A stretch of 64,000 nucleotides of DNA from Nocardioides carbamazepini (GTDB lineage Bacteria; Actinomycetota; Actinomycetes; Propionibacteriales; Nocardioidaceae), in the NCBI RefSeq assembly GCF_024614185.1, contig NZ_JAHTLF010000012.1, positions 1 through 64,000 of the forward strand, in the 5' to 3' direction. Within the stretch, counting starts at the first letter, position 1. Each line of letters opens with the position of its first letter. The notes under the pieces were generated by a model. It was not told the origin of the DNA. It did no database searches and saw only the letters and a program-made list of their open reading frames with translations. Positions 9,088 to 19,067 of this stretch are shown here, piece after piece. The translations under genes and the position numbers were made by a program.

Positions 9088-12000
9088 TCAGGCCAGCTGG
9101 ACGGCGATCGCCGCCTTCTCGCCCTCGCCCACGACGACCTCGGTGGCGCCGGCCGGCGTCTCCTCCGCCACGGTGTACGACGTCGCGAGGGTCTCGCCCG
9201 CGATCAGCGCCTCGTGGGTGCGGGCCGCGGCCAGCACCGGTGCCGAGCCGGCGATCGTGAGCTCGATCCGGTCGGTGACCTGGAAGTCGGCGTCGCGGCG
9301 TGCCTGCTGGACGGCGCGGACCAGGTCGCGGGCCACGCCCTCCTCGGCGAGCTCGGGGGTGACGACGGTGTCGAGCACGACGAAGCCTCCACCCGGGAGC
9401 ATGCCGGTCGCGATCCCGTCGGCGGCGGCGCCGACGGCCGTCTCGAGGGCGTACTCGCCCTCGACGAGCGTCAGCCCGCCGGCGGTGACGGTGCCGTCGG
9501 CGGCCACCGACCAGTCGCCCGACTTCGAGCCCTTGATCGCGAGCTGGACGTCCTTGCCCAGGCGCGGGCCGGCGGCACGGGCGTTGACCGTGAGCTTCTG
9601 CTCGACGCCGTAGCCGGCGGCCTCGTCGGAGCCGGCGGCCACCAGGCGCACCGACTTCAGGTTGAGCTCGTCGGCGACGATCACGGCGAACGGCTCGAGT
9701 GCCGCGGGGTCGGACACGACCACCGTGAGCTGTGCCAGCGGCAGCCGGTTGCGGAGCTTGGCGGCCTTGCGCAGCGCGGACGTGGTCGAGCAGACCTCAC
9801 GCACCTCGTCCATCGCGTCCACCAGCGAGGCATCGGCCGGCAGGCCCGAGACGTCGGGCCAGTCGGCCAGGTGCACCGAGCGGCCGCCCGTGAGGCCCCG
9901 CCAGATCTCCTCGGTGGTCAGCGGCAGCAGCGGCGCCACCACCCGGCAGACCACGTCGAGGACGGCGGCCAGGGTCTCGAACGCCTCCGGCTTCCCCTCC
10001 CAGAAGCGCTCGCGGGAGCGGCGGACGTACCAGTTGGTCAGCACGTCGAGGAAGGACCGCGTCGTCTCGCAGGCGTCGGCGATGGCGTAGGCGTCCATCT
10101 CGGCCGTGAGCTTCTCGACGAACTGCCGGGTCTTGGCGAGCAGGTACCGGTCGAGCGGGTCGGTCGAGTCGGTGCGGCCAGTGGCGTCGTACTGCTCGGC
10201 GTTGGCGTAGAGCGCGAAGAAGTACCACGTGTTCCACAACGGGATCATCACCTGGCGCACGGAGTCGCGGATGCCCTGCTCGGTGACGACCAGGTTGCCG
10301 CCACGCAGGATCGGCGAGGCCATCAGGAACCAGCGCATCGCGTCGGCGCCGTCGCGGTCGAAGACCTCGGAGACGTCGGGGTAGTTGCGCAGCGACTTCG
10401 ACATCTTGTTGCCGTCGGAGCCGAGCACGATGCCGTGGCTGATGCACGACGAGAACGCCGGCTTGTCGAAGAGCGCGGTGGCCAGGATGTGCAGCGTGTA
10501 GAACCAGCCGCGGGTCTGGCCGATGTACTCGACGATGAAGTCGGCCGGGAAGTGCTCCTCGAACCACTGCTTGTTCTCGAACGGGTAGTGCACCTGCCCG
10601 AACGACATCGAGCCGGAGTCGAACCACACGTCGAGCACGTCGGAGACGCGGCGCATCGTCGACCGGCCCGTCGGGTCGTCGGGGTTGGGCCGGGTCAGGT
10701 CGTCGATCCACGGCCGGTGCAGGTCGGGCTGGCCCTGCGCGTTGAGCGGCAGCCGTCCGAAGTCGCGCTCGATCTCCTCGAAGGAGCCGTAGACGTCGAT
10801 GCGGGGGTACGCCGGGTCGTCGGACTTCCACACCGGGACGGGGCTGCCCCAGAAGCGGTTGCGGGTGATCGACCAGTCGCGGGCGTTGTCGACCCACTTG
10901 CCGAACTGGCCGTCCTTGATGTGCTCGGGGACCCAGCGGATGTCCTGGTTGAGCTCGGCCATCCGCTGCTTGATCGCCGTCACCTCGACGAACCAGCTGC
11001 TCACGCCCTTGTAGATCAGGGGCTCGCGGCAGCGCCAGCAGTGCGGGTAGGAGTGGTCGTAGGTCTCGCGGCGCAGCAGCACCGTGCCGGGCGTGACCGC
11101 ACCCGTGCGGTTCTTGAGGTCGTCGATGATGTGCGGGTTGGCGTCGAAGACCAGCATCCCGGCGTACTCGGTGACGGGCGCGGTGAACCGACCGTCCTTG
11201 CCGACCGGCATGACCGCCTCGATGTCCTCGCGGTCGGTCACCTCCTTGTCGACCTCACCGAAGGCGCCGGCGGTGTGCACCAGCCCGGAGCCGTCGGTCG
11301 TGGTGACGGCGTCGTCGGCGGCGACCACGCGGAAGGCGTTCGCGTGGCCCTCGTAGTAGCGGAACGGCGGCACGTAGGTCAGCCCGAGCAGGTCGGTGCC
11401 CTTGCCCTGCCACACGATCGTCGGCTCGTCGCCCAGCTCGCGCGCGTACGCCGCCACGCGGGCCTGCGCCAGCACCAGCCGGTCGCCCTCGTGCTCGACC
11501 ATCACGTAGTCGATGTCGGAGCCGACCATCACCGCGAGGTTGCTGGGCAGCGTCCACGGCGTGGTGGTCCAGATCAGCAGCTTGGCGCCCTGGAACGCGC
11601 CGGGCGTCGAGACCTCGTAGCCGACGGTGACGGCGGGGTCCTGCCGCATCTGGTAGACGTCGTCGTCCATCCGCAGCTCGTGGTTGGACAGGGGGGTCTC
11701 GTCGTTCCAGCAGTAGGGCAGCACGCGGAAGCCCTCGTAGACCAGGCCCTTGTCGAACAGGCCCTTGAACGCCCACAGCACCGACTCCATGAACTCGGGG
11801 TTCATGGTCCGGTAGTCGTTGTCGAAGTCGACCCAGCGCGCCTGGCGGGTGACGTAGTCACGCCACTCGCCGGTGTACTTGAGCACCGACGCGCGGCAGG
11901 CGTCGTTGAACTTGTCGATGCCCATCTCGACGATCTCGTCGGTGGTCTTGATGCCGTTGAGGCGCATCGCCTCCAGCTCGGCGGGCAGGCCGTGCGTGTC

Positions 12001-12315
12001 CCAGCCGAAGCGCCGCTCGACGCGCTTGCCGCGCATCGTCTGGTAGCGCGGCACGATGTCCTTGACGTACCCGGTCAGCAGGTGGCCGTAGTGCGGCAGG
12101 CCGTTGGCGAACGGCGGGCCGTCGTAGAAGACGAACTCGTTCTCGCCGTTGGCGCCGGGGTCGCGCTGCGCGACCGAGGCACGGAAGGTGTCGTCCTCGG
12201 CCCAGTAGGCGAGGACCCCCTCCTCGATGCGGGGGAAGCGCGGCGAGCTCGGGACGGCTCGGTGCTCTGCGGCGGGGCCGGCGGTCGGGTCGGTGGTGAC
12301 CTTCGGATAGGTCAT
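9088..12315 (-). CDS. ileS: Isoleucyl-tRNA synthetase
   Basis: A 1075-residue class I synthetase charging tRNA-Ile. The HIGH-type motif is [12 protein letters not shown] (about residues 66-77), the KMSKS loop is [10 protein letters not shown], and the editing domain and a C-terminal anticodon-binding region follow. The length and motif forms resemble the eukaryote-like (type 2) IleS group, which is often less sensitive to mupirocin; that is family knowledge, not tested here. ATG 12315 has AGGAG 11 nt upstream and a T-box leader precedes it, so expression should respond to uncharged tRNA-Ile. Confidence 0.97.
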   Translation of the reverse strand: MTYPKVTTDPTAGPAAEHRAVPSSPRFPRIEEGVLAYWAEDDTFRASVAQRDPGANGENEFVFYDGPPFANGLPHYGHLLTGYVKDIVPRYQTMRGKRVERRFGWDTHGLPAELEAMRLNGIKTTDEIVEMGIDKFNDACRASVLKYTGEWRDYVTRQARWVDFDNDYRTMNPEFMESVLWAFKGLFDKGLVYEGFRVLPYCWNDETPLSNHELRMDDDVYQMRQDPAVTVGYEVSTPGAFQGAKLLIWTTTPWTLPSNLAVMVGSDIDYVMVEHEGDRLVLAQARVAAYARELGDEPTIVWQGKGTDLLGLTYVPPFRYYEGHANAFRVVAADDAVTTTDGSGLVHTAGAFGEVDKEVTDREDIEAVMPVGKDGRFTAPVTEYAGMLVFDANPHIIDDLKNRTGAVTPGTVLLRRETYDHSYPHCWRCREPLIYKGVSSWFVEVTAIKQRMAELNQDIRWVPEHIKDGQFGKWVDNARDWSITRNRFWGSPVPVWKSDDPAYPRIDVYGSFEEIERDFGRLPLNAQGQPDLHRPWIDDLTRPNPDDPTGRSTMRRVSDVLDVWFDSGSMSFGQVHYPFENKQWFEEHFPADFIVEYIGQTRGWFYTLHILATALFDKPAFSSCISHGIVLGSDGNKMSKSLRNYPDVSEVFDRDGADAMRWFLMASPILRGGNLVVTEQGIRDSVRQVMIPLWNTWYFFALYANAEQYDATGRTDSTDPLDRYLLAKTRQFVEKLTAEMDAYAIADACETTRSFLDVLTNWYVRRSRERFWEGKPEAFETLAAVLDVVCRVVAPLLPLTTEEIWRGLTGGRSVHLADWPDVSGLPADASLVDAMDEVREVCSTTSALRKAAKLRNRLPLAQLTVVVSDPAALEPFAVIVADELNLKSVRLVAAGSDEAAGYGVEQKLTVNARAAGPRLGKDVQLAIKGSKSGDWSVAADGTVTAGGLTLVEGEYALETAVGAAADGIATGMLPGGGFVVLDTVVTPELAEEGVARDLVRAVQQARRDADFQVTDRIELTIAGSAPVLAAARTHEALIAGETLATSYTVAEETPAGATEVVVGEGEKAAIAVQLA

Positions 12316-12540
12316 CGGGTCGTGGTCTCCTGCGTCTCGGATTTCGTTGGTTGAGCTTGTCGAAACCCAGGGACGATCCTCGAGGACCGCGGTACCACCC
12401 TGCTTGCCCCCCTCAGGGGACCACTTCGTTCACGGCTGTGACGGGCCTGCCCGCCGGGTTCTACTCGCCCCCGCTGGCTGCTGGCGGCCTTCTTCCCGGA
12501 GCTCGCCGCTGATGACGGCTCGAACGCTGTGCCCCCAGGG
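12316..12540 (-). promoter_or_regulatory. T-box leader of ileS (translational type)
   Basis: The minus strand carries the exact T-box core AGGGTGGTACCGCGG (12401-12387), flanked by CAGGG/CCCTG arms and a TCCTCGAGGA hairpin that make the expected antisequestrator. Upstream, an ATC triplet (12513-12511) sits in a short stem-loop and can act as the isoleucine specifier. No U-run terminator follows. The core GGTGGT could instead pair with ACCACG just after AGGAG (12331-12327), which would hide the ribosome site, so control is probably at translation, as known for actinobacterial ileS. Stem details are inferred by eye. Confidence 0.88.
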
Positions 12541-12597
12541 TACGGCGGCCGGGCGTCGTACGGGAAACCGGATTGCACTCGGCCCTACGGTGGGCCC

Positions 12598-13080
12598 ATG
12601 ACCGGCGAGCTGGCGAACTACCGCGACTACCTCACGCAGTACCGCGCGACCCTCGAGCGAAAGTGCGCCGGCCTGACCCCGGAGCAGCTGGCCACCCGCT
12701 CGGTGCCGCCGAGCACGCTGAGCCTGCTGGGCATGGTGCGGCACCTGGCGCGGGTCGAGCACTTCTGGTTCCAGCGCGCGCTGGTGGAGGTCGACGGCGA
12801 GCGCCTGTACGACGACGGGGACGCCGGGTTCGCCGTCGTGGAGCCGACCGAGGACGCGGTCGCCGAGGCCTGGGCGGCCTGGCGCGAGCAGGTCGCGCTC
12901 GCCGACGCCTGGCTCGACCGGCTCACCGACGACGGCCTCGGCCGCGTGGTGACCTTCCGCAAGGGCACCGAGACGGCCAGCGTGCGCGACATCCTCGTGC
13001 ACATGATCGAGGAGTACGCCCGGCACTGCGGGCACGCCGACCTGCTGCGGGAGTGCATCGACGGCGTCACCGGCGAGTAG
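12598..13080 (+). CDS. DinB/DUF664 family protein
   Basis: A 160-residue four-helix-bundle protein. Metal-ligand histidines of the DinB superfamily are visible in MVRHLARVEHFW (about residues 46-57) and EYARHCGHADLLRE near the C-terminus, and the organisation matches the DUF664 subgroup. Members are thiol-dependent S-transferases or of unknown function. ATG 12598 is chosen because it is the first start after the ileS control region; an in-frame start at 12529 would run through it. Divergent from ileS. Confidence 0.8.
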   Translation: MTGELANYRDYLTQYRATLERKCAGLTPEQLATRSVPPSTLSLLGMVRHLARVEHFWFQRALVEVDGERLYDDGDAGFAVVEPTEDAVAEAWAAWREQVALADAWLDRLTDDGLGRVVTFRKGTETASVRDILVHMIEEYARHCGHADLLRECIDGVTGE

Positions 13081-13135
13081 TCCTCGTGACCAGCGCCACG
13101 TCGCCGGTGTCCACGGGCTCCGGCACGATGGAGGG

Positions 13136-13933
13136 GTGAGCTACCTCCTCGACGACGCGGTCACCGCGGAGCCCCTCGGTGACGGCCGCTACCGGGTCCG
13201 GGTGACCGCCGACTGGAACACCGCGAACCAGACGCCCAACGGCGGCTACGTCCTCGCCCTGCTCCAGCACGCGGTGCTCCTCGAGTCGGTCCACCCGGAC
13301 GCGCTGAGCATCTCGATCACCTACTTCCGGCCCGGTCTGCCCGGCCCGGCGGACATCGCGGTGCGCGAGGTCCGCAAGGGCCGCCGCGTGTCGACGTACG
13401 ACGCCGTGCTGGTGCAGGACGGCAAGGAGATCGCGCACGCCGTCGTCAGCACCCACGACTGGGACGCGACCGGCTCGGCCGAGCACGTCCCGCACGCCGC
13501 GCCGGACGTCCCCCGGCCCGAGGACTGCGCCGACGTGAGCGCGCTGATCCCGAAGGGGATGATGGCGATCCTCGATCGGTACCGCTACCGCGCGCCCGTG
13601 GTGCCCGGCTGGTTCCGCGGCGAGCCGTCGGGCGTCAGCGAGGCGGTCTGCTGGATCCGGACCGCCGACGAGCGCCCGGTCGACGCCCTGCTCGCCGGTG
13701 CCATGGTCGACGCCTTCCCGCCCGCCACCGCCGAGATCGGGCTCCTCGCCTCGGCCACGATCCAGCTCACCGTGCACTACCGGCGGCGCCCCACCGGGAC
13801 CGCGTGGGCGCTCGGTCACGTCACGGCCCGGCACGTCATCGCGGGCTACCACGACGAGGACGTCGAGCTCTGGGACGAGCACGGCCGGCTGATCGCGCAG
13901 AGCCGGCAGCTGGCGATCCTCGCCGAGGGATAG
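13136..13933 (+). CDS. Acyl-CoA thioesterase family protein (double hotdog)
   Basis: A 265-residue protein of the TesB-like thioesterase superfamily. The N-terminal hotdog contains [19 protein letters not shown] and the [17 protein letters not shown] strand, the C-terminal one [28 protein letters not shown] and [32 protein letters not shown]. The RPG/DG elements match family members that hydrolyse medium or long acyl-CoA esters. Start GTG 13136 lies only a few bases after GGAGGG, so the transcript may be leaderless or the start slightly different. It ends 11 bp before dapD. Confidence 0.82.
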   Translation: MSYLLDDAVTAEPLGDGRYRVRVTADWNTANQTPNGGYVLALLQHAVLLESVHPDALSISITYFRPGLPGPADIAVREVRKGRRVSTYDAVLVQDGKEIAHAVVSTHDWDATGSAEHVPHAAPDVPRPEDCADVSALIPKGMMAILDRYRYRAPVVPGWFRGEPSGVSEAVCWIRTADERPVDALLAGAMVDAFPPATAEIGLLASATIQLTVHYRRRPTGTAWALGHVTARHVIAGYHDEDVELWDEHGRLIAQSRQLAILAEG

Positions 13934-13944
13934 GATCTCCTCAC

Positions 13945-14883
13945 GTGACTGCCGCCTGGGGCTTCGGCCTGACGACCTACGCCGCCGACCAGACCATCCT
14001 CGACACCTGGTTCCCCGCGCCCGCGCTGGGCGAGCGGCCCGCCGACGCGCAGGCTCCGGCCGAGCTGGTGGCGCTGGAGGGCACCGACGAGGCCCGCGGC
14101 GTCGTCCGCAAGGTCAACCTGGTGGAGATCGCCGACCTGACCACGGCACCGGCCGACACCGCTGACGTGTGGCTGCGGCTCCACCTGCTCTCCCATCGTC
14201 TCGTCGCCCCGCACGGCCAGAGCCTGGACGGCGTCTTCGGCCTGCTCGCCAACGTGGTGTGGACCTCCGCCGGTCCCTGCGCGGTCGAGGGCTTCGAGCT
14301 CACCCGCGCGCGCCTGCAGGCCACGGGCCAGCACGTCACCGTCTACGGCGTCGACAAGTTCCCCCGCCTGGTCGACTACGTCATCCCCGCCGGCGTCCGG
14401 ATCGCCGACGCCGACCGGGTCCGCCTCGGCGCGCACCTCGCCGCGGGCACCACGGTCATGCACGAGGGCTTCGTGAACTTCAACGCCGGCACCCTCGGCA
14501 CCTCCATGGTCGAGGGCCGGATCTCGGCCGGCGTCGTCGTGGGCGACGGCTCCGACATCGGTGGCGGCGCCTCGATCATGGGCACCCTGTCCGGCGGCGG
14601 CAAGCAGGTCATCTCGGTCGGCCGGCGCTGTCTGCTCGGCGCCAACGCCGGCATCGGCATCTCGCTCGGCGACGACTGTGTCGTCGAGGCCGGCTGCTAC
14701 GTCACCGCGGGCACCAAGGTGACCGTCCTCGAGCCCGGCAAGGACGCCCACGTCGTGAAGGCGTCCGAGCTGTCCGGCGCCAGCAACGTGCTGTTCCGCC
14801 GCAACTCGGTGTCGGGCGCGATCGAGGCCGTGCCGTGGCAGGGCGAGGGCATCGCCCTCAACGCCGCGCTGCACGCCAACTGA
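13945..14883 (+). CDS. dapD: 2,3,4,5-tetrahydropyridine-2,6-dicarboxylate N-succinyltransferase
   Basis: A 312-residue acyltransferase using succinyl-CoA in the succinylase branch of DAP/lysine synthesis. An N-terminal domain (to about residue 145) precedes a left-handed parallel beta-helix seen as hexapeptide-like repeats ([78 protein letters not shown]). It matches the actinobacterial DapD type. Start GTG 13945 is 11 bp after the thioesterase stop; an earlier in-frame start would overlap that gene. It is likely co-transcribed with its upstream neighbour. Confidence 0.93.
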   Translation: MTAAWGFGLTTYAADQTILDTWFPAPALGERPADAQAPAELVALEGTDEARGVVRKVNLVEIADLTTAPADTADVWLRLHLLSHRLVAPHGQSLDGVFGLLANVVWTSAGPCAVEGFELTRARLQATGQHVTVYGVDKFPRLVDYVIPAGVRIADADRVRLGAHLAAGTTVMHEGFVNFNAGTLGTSMVEGRISAGVVVGDGSDIGGGASIMGTLSGGGKQVISVGRRCLLGANAGIGISLGDDCVVEAGCYVTAGTKVTVLEPGKDAHVVKASELSGASNVLFRRNSVSGAIEAVPWQGEGIALNAALHAN

Positions 14884-14918
14884 GCCGCGGGTCACCAACC
14901 CCCACGCACACTGGGTCC

Positions 14919-15878
14919 GTGAAGAACCGTGCCTGGGCGGTCGTCATCGGCCTCGCGGTCCTGGCGACCGTCGCGGCCGTCGCCATCGGCGCCCTCAAGG
15001 CGACGGACCGGCTGGTCGGCGGACCCGACGGCGACTGCACCGTCACCGTCGCCGACCACACCGTCGAGGTCAGCGGCGAGCAGGCCGAGAACGCGGCGCT
15101 GATCGCCGCGATCGCCGTACGACGCGGGCTGCCGGCCCGGGCGACCTCGATCGCGCTCGCCACGGCGTACCAGGAGTCGAAGCTGCTCAACATCGACTAC
15201 GGCGACCGGGACTCCCTGGGCCTGTTCCAGCAGCGGCCGTCGCAGGGCTGGGGCACGCCCGACCAGGTCCTCGACCCCGTCTATTCGACCAACGCGTTCT
15301 ACGACGCGCTCGTGGAGGTCGACGGCTACGAGAGCATGGAGATCACCGTCGCCGCGCAGGCCGTGCAGCGCTCGGCCTTCCCGGAGGCGTACGCCGACCA
15401 CGAGGCCGACGGGCGGGCCCTCGCCTCCGCGCTGACCGGCTACTCCCCCGCGACCTTCAGCTGCGACCTCGACGGCGGCGCCCCGGCGGCCGATGTCGAG
15501 CTGGTGGCCAGCGGCCTCACGCCGCGCGCCGACACGGTCCGCACCGAGCTGCTCGACCGCTTCGGTCGCCTGCAGCTCGGGGGCTTCGAGCCGGACGGCG
15601 TCTCCACCGGCCACATGGAGGGCTCGGCCCACTACGACGGGCGTGCCATCGACGTGTTCGTGCGCCCGATCAACAAGAAGAACACCGCGAAGGGCTGGGC
15701 GATGGCGCACTGGGCGGTCGCCAACGCCGCGCGCCTCGGCATCCGCACCGTGATCTTCGACGACCGGATCTGGACCGCGGGACGCGAGGGCTGGCGTGAC
15801 TACGACCCGCCCGACCGCGTGGGCGACATCAAGATCCTCGAGCACCGCGACCACGTGCACGTCGACGTGTTCCGCTGA
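14919..15878 (+). CDS. Membrane-anchored two-domain wall-hydrolase-like protein
   Basis: A 319-residue protein with an N-terminal signal-anchor (AWAVVIGLAVLATVAAVAIGAL, about residues 5-26). Residues 60-165 resemble a lysozyme/transglycosylase-like fold: ATAYQESKLLNIDYGDRDSLGLFQQRPSQGWG has the Glu and the GLFQQRP element of that superfamily. Residues 190-319 resemble a D,D-carboxypeptidase-type zinc fold (HMEGSAHYDGRAIDVF ... HRDHVHVDVF, with paired His/Asp). Similar proteins are often mis-named heavy-metal transporters. It probably binds or cleaves peptidoglycan outside the membrane; activity is not established. GTG 14919 lies 35 bp after dapD. Confidence 0.75.
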   Translation: MKNRAWAVVIGLAVLATVAAVAIGALKATDRLVGGPDGDCTVTVADHTVEVSGEQAENAALIAAIAVRRGLPARATSIALATAYQESKLLNIDYGDRDSLGLFQQRPSQGWGTPDQVLDPVYSTNAFYDALVEVDGYESMEITVAAQAVQRSAFPEAYADHEADGRALASALTGYSPATFSCDLDGGAPAADVELVASGLTPRADTVRTELLDRFGRLQLGGFEPDGVSTGHMEGSAHYDGRAIDVFVRPINKKNTAKGWAMAHWAVANAARLGIRTVIFDDRIWTAGREGWRDYDPPDRVGDIKILEHRDHVHVDVFR

Positions 15879-15919
15879 CCGGTCGGCGCAGGTTGTCCAC
15901 AGGCCCCGGGATCTGCGTT

Positions 15920-15939
15920 GCGCATACGATTGTATGCGC
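15920..15939 (+). promoter_or_regulatory. Inverted repeat, likely VapBC operator
   Basis: A perfect 8-bp inverted repeat with a 4-bp centre, GCGCATAC-gatt-GTATGCGC, ends 14 bp before the vapB ATG. Toxin-antitoxin operons are normally repressed by the antitoxin binding such a palindrome over the promoter. The site itself is plain in the sequence; its use as the VapB operator is inferred. Confidence 0.65.
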
Positions 15940-15953
15940 CTAGTCTGGGTGGC

Positions 15954-16205
15954 ATGGCCCGGATCACCATCAACGTCGACGACGACACCGGCAGCGCCAT
16001 CCGCGAGGCGGCCGCGAGCTCCGGCGAGTCCGTGAGCGCCTGGATGTCGCGCGCCGCCGAGATGAAGCTGCGCAATCAGCTGCTGGGCAAGGCCCTCGAC
16101 GAGTACGAGGCCGAGTACGGCGCGTTCACCGAGGAGGAGCTGGCCGAGGCCCGAGCATTCTTCCGCCAGAAGCCCGCCCGCTGGACCGAGGAGCCCTCGA
16201 CATGA
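15954..16205 (+). CDS. vapB: VapB-like antitoxin
   Basis: An 83-residue protein starting MARITINVDDDTGSAIREAAASSGESVSAWMSRAA, typical of a ribbon-helix-helix DNA-binding N-terminus, followed by a charged C-terminal tail (about residues 40-83) that would wrap the toxin. ATG 15954 follows the inverted repeat; an in-frame start at 15918 would overlap it. The stop overlaps the toxin start by 4 bases (ATGA). It should neutralise the PIN toxin and repress the operon. Confidence 0.85.
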   Translation: MARITINVDDDTGSAIREAAASSGESVSAWMSRAAEMKLRNQLLGKALDEYEAEYGAFTEEELAEARAFFRQKPARWTEEPST

Positions 16206-16579
16206 GCCTGGTCCTGGACACGGGGGCGCTGCTCGCCGTCGAGTGGCGCCACCGGGCGGTGCTCGCCAAGATCCGCACCGCGCAGATGGAGGGCGTTCCG
16301 GTGCGGACCAGCAGCGGCGCGGTGTCTCAGGTCTGGCGCAACGGAGCCCGGCAGGCGCTCCTGGCCACCACCCTGCGCGGCATCGAGGAGCGGCCGATCG
16401 ACGCCGCGTCGTCACGACGGATCGGCCGCGTCCTGGCCGACACCGGCACGAGCGACGTCGTCGACGCGCACGTGGCCGTGCTCTGCGACGACGACTCCCA
16501 CCTGCTGACGTCGGACCCGGGCGACCTCGACCACCTGCTCCGCGTGCTCGGTCGGAGCGCGACGATCAGCCGCGTGTGA
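16202..16579 (+). CDS. vapC: VapC-like PIN-domain toxin
   Basis: A 125-residue PIN-domain ribonuclease. The acidic metal-binding residues are visible: Asp near the N-terminus (LVLDTGALLAVEW, residues 5 and 13), GTSDVVDAHVAVL (Asp) and LLTSDPGDL (Asp). VapC toxins cleave specific tRNAs or rRNA. It is coupled to vapB by an ATGA overlap and its last 14 bp overlap the 3' end of the convergent dapC gene. Confidence 0.87.
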   Translation: MSLVLDTGALLAVEWRHRAVLAKIRTAQMEGVPVRTSSGAVSQVWRNGARQALLATTLRGIEERPIDAASSRRIGRVLADTGTSDVVDAHVAVLCDDDSHLLTSDPGDLDHLLRVLGRSATISRV

Positions 16580-17696
16580 GCCGCTCCACCGCCGCGTCGA
16601 TCCGCTCGTCGGTCGCGGTGAGCGCGATCCGGACGTGGTGGGAGCCGGCGGCGCCGTAGAACGCGCCCGGGGCGACGAGGATGCCTCGGTCGGCGAGGTC
16701 GGCGACCAGCTCCCAGCAGTCCGGGCCGTCGGGGCCGCGGGTGGTCCACAGGTAGAGCGAGGCCTCGGAGTGCTCGATCGTGTAGCCGGCCGACTCCAGT
16801 GCCGCCCGCAGCGTCGTACGCCGGGCGCGGTAGCGCTCGTGCTGCTCCTTGACGTGTGCCTCGTCGCCGAGGACGGCGGCCATGGCGTGCTGCTGCGGCG
16901 CGGGCATCATCAGGCCGAGGTTCTTGCGGACCGCCAGCAGCTCGGCGATGACCTTCCGGTCACCGGCGACGAACGCGCAGCGGTAGCCGGCGAGGTTGGA
17001 GCGCTTGGAGAGCGAGTGGACGACGAGGATGCCCTCGGCCGAGCCACCGGAGATGTCGGGATGCAGGACGGAGAGCGCCTCACCCTCCCAGACGCAGTCG
17101 AGGTAGCACTCGTCGGAGACGAGCAGCACGCCCCGCTCCCGGCACCAGTCGACGACCTTCTTGAGGTGCTCCTTGGGGAGCACCCGGCCCGACGGGTTCG
17201 ACGGCGAGTTGACCCACAGCAGCCTCGGCGTCTCGGGGCCGAAGGTGGTCAGCGCGTCGGTGGGGACGGCCCGCGCGCCCACCAGCGCGGCCCCGACCTC
17301 GTAGGTCGGGTAGGCGAGCGCCGGGTAGCCGATCAGGTCGCCGGCGCCGAGGCCGAGGTACGTCGGCAGCGAGGCGATGAACTCCTTGGACCCGATCAGC
17401 GGCAGCACCTGGTCGAGGCCGAGACCGGTCACACCGTGGGTGCCGGCCAGCCAGTCGACGACGGCCTGCCGGACCTCGGTGGTGCCGACGGTCACGGGGT
17501 ACCCGGGCGCGTCAGCGGCCCGGGTGAGCGCGGCGCGGGCGACCTCGGGGGTCGGGTCGACCGGCGTGCCGATCGACAGGTCGACGATCCCCTCGGGGTG
17601 TGCGCGCGCCCGCTCGGCGTACTGGGCCAGCTTGTCCCAGGGGAAGTCCGGGAGCCGCTGGGAGACCGGGGTGCTCAGTCGGCCCTCGTGGCTCAA
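16566..17696 (-). CDS. dapC: Succinyldiaminopimelate transaminase
   Basis: A 376-residue fold-type I PLP aminotransferase. The PLP lysine is in [15 protein letters not shown], the NSPSNPSGR and SDECYLD motifs bind cofactor, and the arginine near the C-terminus (HHVRIAL) binds substrate carboxylate. The fdxA-dapC arrangement matches Rv1177-Rv1178, the basis for calling it DapC rather than a generic class I transaminase. The start is a TTG (17696) overlapping the fdxA stop by 4 bases (TTGA), so its translation is probably coupled to ferredoxin. Confidence 0.9.
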   Translation of the reverse strand: MSHEGRLSTPVSQRLPDFPWDKLAQYAERARAHPEGIVDLSIGTPVDPTPEVARAALTRAADAPGYPVTVGTTEVRQAVVDWLAGTHGVTGLGLDQVLPLIGSKEFIASLPTYLGLGAGDLIGYPALAYPTYEVGAALVGARAVPTDALTTFGPETPRLLWVNSPSNPSGRVLPKEHLKKVVDWCRERGVLLVSDECYLDCVWEGEALSVLHPDISGGSAEGILVVHSLSKRSNLAGYRCAFVAGDRKVIAELLAVRKNLGLMMPAPQQHAMAAVLGDEAHVKEQHERYRARRTTLRAALESAGYTIEHSEASLYLWTTRGPDGPDCWELVADLADRGILVAPGAFYGAAGSHHVRIALTATDERIDAAVERLTRG

Positions 17697-18019
17697 TGAT
17701 CCGCGTTCTGCGGGTCGAGCGCAGCGATGAACTCGGCGTCCTTGTCGATCTCACCCATCTTGGCGGCACCGCCGGGCGAGCCGAGGTCGTCGAAGAACTT
17801 CACGTTGGCGTCGTAGTAGTCCTTCCACTCCTCCGGGACGTCGTCCTCGTAGAAGATGGCCTCCACCGGGCAGACCGGCTCGCAGGCACCGCAGTCGACG
17901 CACTCGTCGGGGTGGATGTAGAGCATCCGCTTGCCCTCGTAGATGCAGTCGACCGGACACTCATCGACGCACGCACGGTCCTTAACATCGACGCACGGCT
18001 GCGAGATGATGTAGGTCAT
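17693..18019 (-). CDS. fdxA: 7Fe ferredoxin
   Basis: A 108-residue FdxA-type ferredoxin with a 3Fe-4S and a 4Fe-4S cluster. Cysteines lie in [17 protein letters not shown] (residues 9-25) and [12 protein letters not shown] (40-51). The C-terminal part ([32 protein letters not shown]) is the actinobacterial extension. It donates electrons to oxidoreductases such as cytochromes P450. It is the first gene of the fdxA-dapC pair. Confidence 0.95.
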   Translation of the reverse strand: MTYIISQPCVDVKDRACVDECPVDCIYEGKRMLYIHPDECVDCGACEPVCPVEAIFYEDDVPEEWKDYYDANVKFFDDLGSPGGAAKMGEIDKDAEFIAALDPQNADH

Positions 18020-18098
18020 CTGTTCCTCCTGGACCAGGACTAGCGGCAGAGTCAGACACGAATGTCTTTCGTATCGGGGTCAGCCTAGTATCCCCGGC

Positions 18099-19067
18099 GT
18101 GGCCGACGCGCGCAGACCCCCGGATTCTGGACGCCATCTCCTCGGACCGCATGTCGTGGGCCAGCGGATCGTCGTGCGCCGTGTCCTGCGCGGGCAGACC
18201 GGGCCGAGCGGCGGCCCCGCCTTCACCGACGTCCTCGGCACCTGCCTGGCGTGGGACGCCGACACCTGCCTGGTCGAGCGGGCCGACGGCGAGAAGGTCC
18301 GGATCGCGCTGGCCGACGTCGTCTCCGGCAAGCCGGTCCCGCCGCGCCCGCCCGCCCGGATGCGGGTGAGCGCCCGCGACGCCGAGGCGCACACCGCGGC
18401 GCTCTGGCCGAGCGTCGAGACGGCGCCGCTGGGCGCCTGGGTGCTGCGCTGCGAGACCCGGCCGTCCGGCCGGCTCCTCAAGCGCGCGAACTCCTGCCTG
18501 GCGATGGGCGAGCCGGACCGGCCCGTCGCCGCGGCGCTCGCCGAGATCGCGACGTACTACGCCGCGCGCGGGCGCGACCCGCTCGTCCAGGTCGAGACCG
18601 GCTCGGACGTCGAGGCGGCCGTGGCCGCCGCGGGCTGGCGGCCGCTGCCGACGGGCGACTCCGAGCTCCGCCTGGCGTCGGTGTCCCGGGTGCGCCGCGA
18701 CCTCCCCCCGGCCGCGACCCGGCCGGCGACGCCGGTCGAGCTGAGCGTCACCGGCGTGCACGCGCTGGCCGGGGCCGGCACCGGGTGCGACCCGATCGCC
18801 GAGGGACGGGCCGCGGTCGACGGCGACTGGGTGGGCCTGCACGGCCTGAGCGTCGACCCGGCCCACCGTCGGCGCGGGCTGGGCGCCGCCGTCGTCGCGC
18901 GGCTGCTGGGCTGGGCGGCCGAGCAGGGCGCGCTGACCGCGTGGCTGCACGTCGAGACCGACAACGCCGACGGGCGGGCGTTCTGGGAGGCGCTGGGCTT
19001 CGTGGCCCACCACACCTGCCGCTACTACGCCCCGAGCTCCGCGAGCGCGTGGCCGGACAGCCGGTAG
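18099..19067 (+). CDS. GNAT acetyltransferase with SH3-like N-terminal domain
   Basis: A 322-residue protein. Residues about 20-85 are a small beta-barrel (IVVRRVLRGQTGPSGGPAFTDVLGTCLAWDADTCLVERADGEKVRIALADVVSGK) as in the Rv0428c-type GNAT family. The acetyl-CoA pyrophosphate loop is VDPAHRRRGLGAAVVARLLGWAA and the C-terminal part ends GRAFWEALGFVAHHTCRYY. The acceptor is unknown. Start GTG 18099 is divergent from fdxA. The last 43 bp overlap the 3' end of a second, convergent GNAT gene. Confidence 0.82.
   Translation: MADARRPPDSGRHLLGPHVVGQRIVVRRVLRGQTGPSGGPAFTDVLGTCLAWDADTCLVERADGEKVRIALADVVSGKPVPPRPPARMRVSARDAEAHTAALWPSVETAPLGAWVLRCETRPSGRLLKRANSCLAMGEPDRPVAAALAEIATYYAARGRDPLVQVETGSDVEAAVAAAGWRPLPTGDSELRLASVSRVRRDLPPAATRPATPVELSVTGVHALAGAGTGCDPIAEGRAAVDGDWVGLHGLSVDPAHRRRGLGAAVVARLLGWAAEQGALTAWLHVETDNADGRAFWEALGFVAHHTCRYYAPSSASAWPDSR

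Noticed and set aside
8548..12354. Plus-strand open frame of 1268 codons opposite ileS
   Set aside because: Antisense shadow of the ileS gene; biased Arg/Val/Gly/His composition and no recognisable family.
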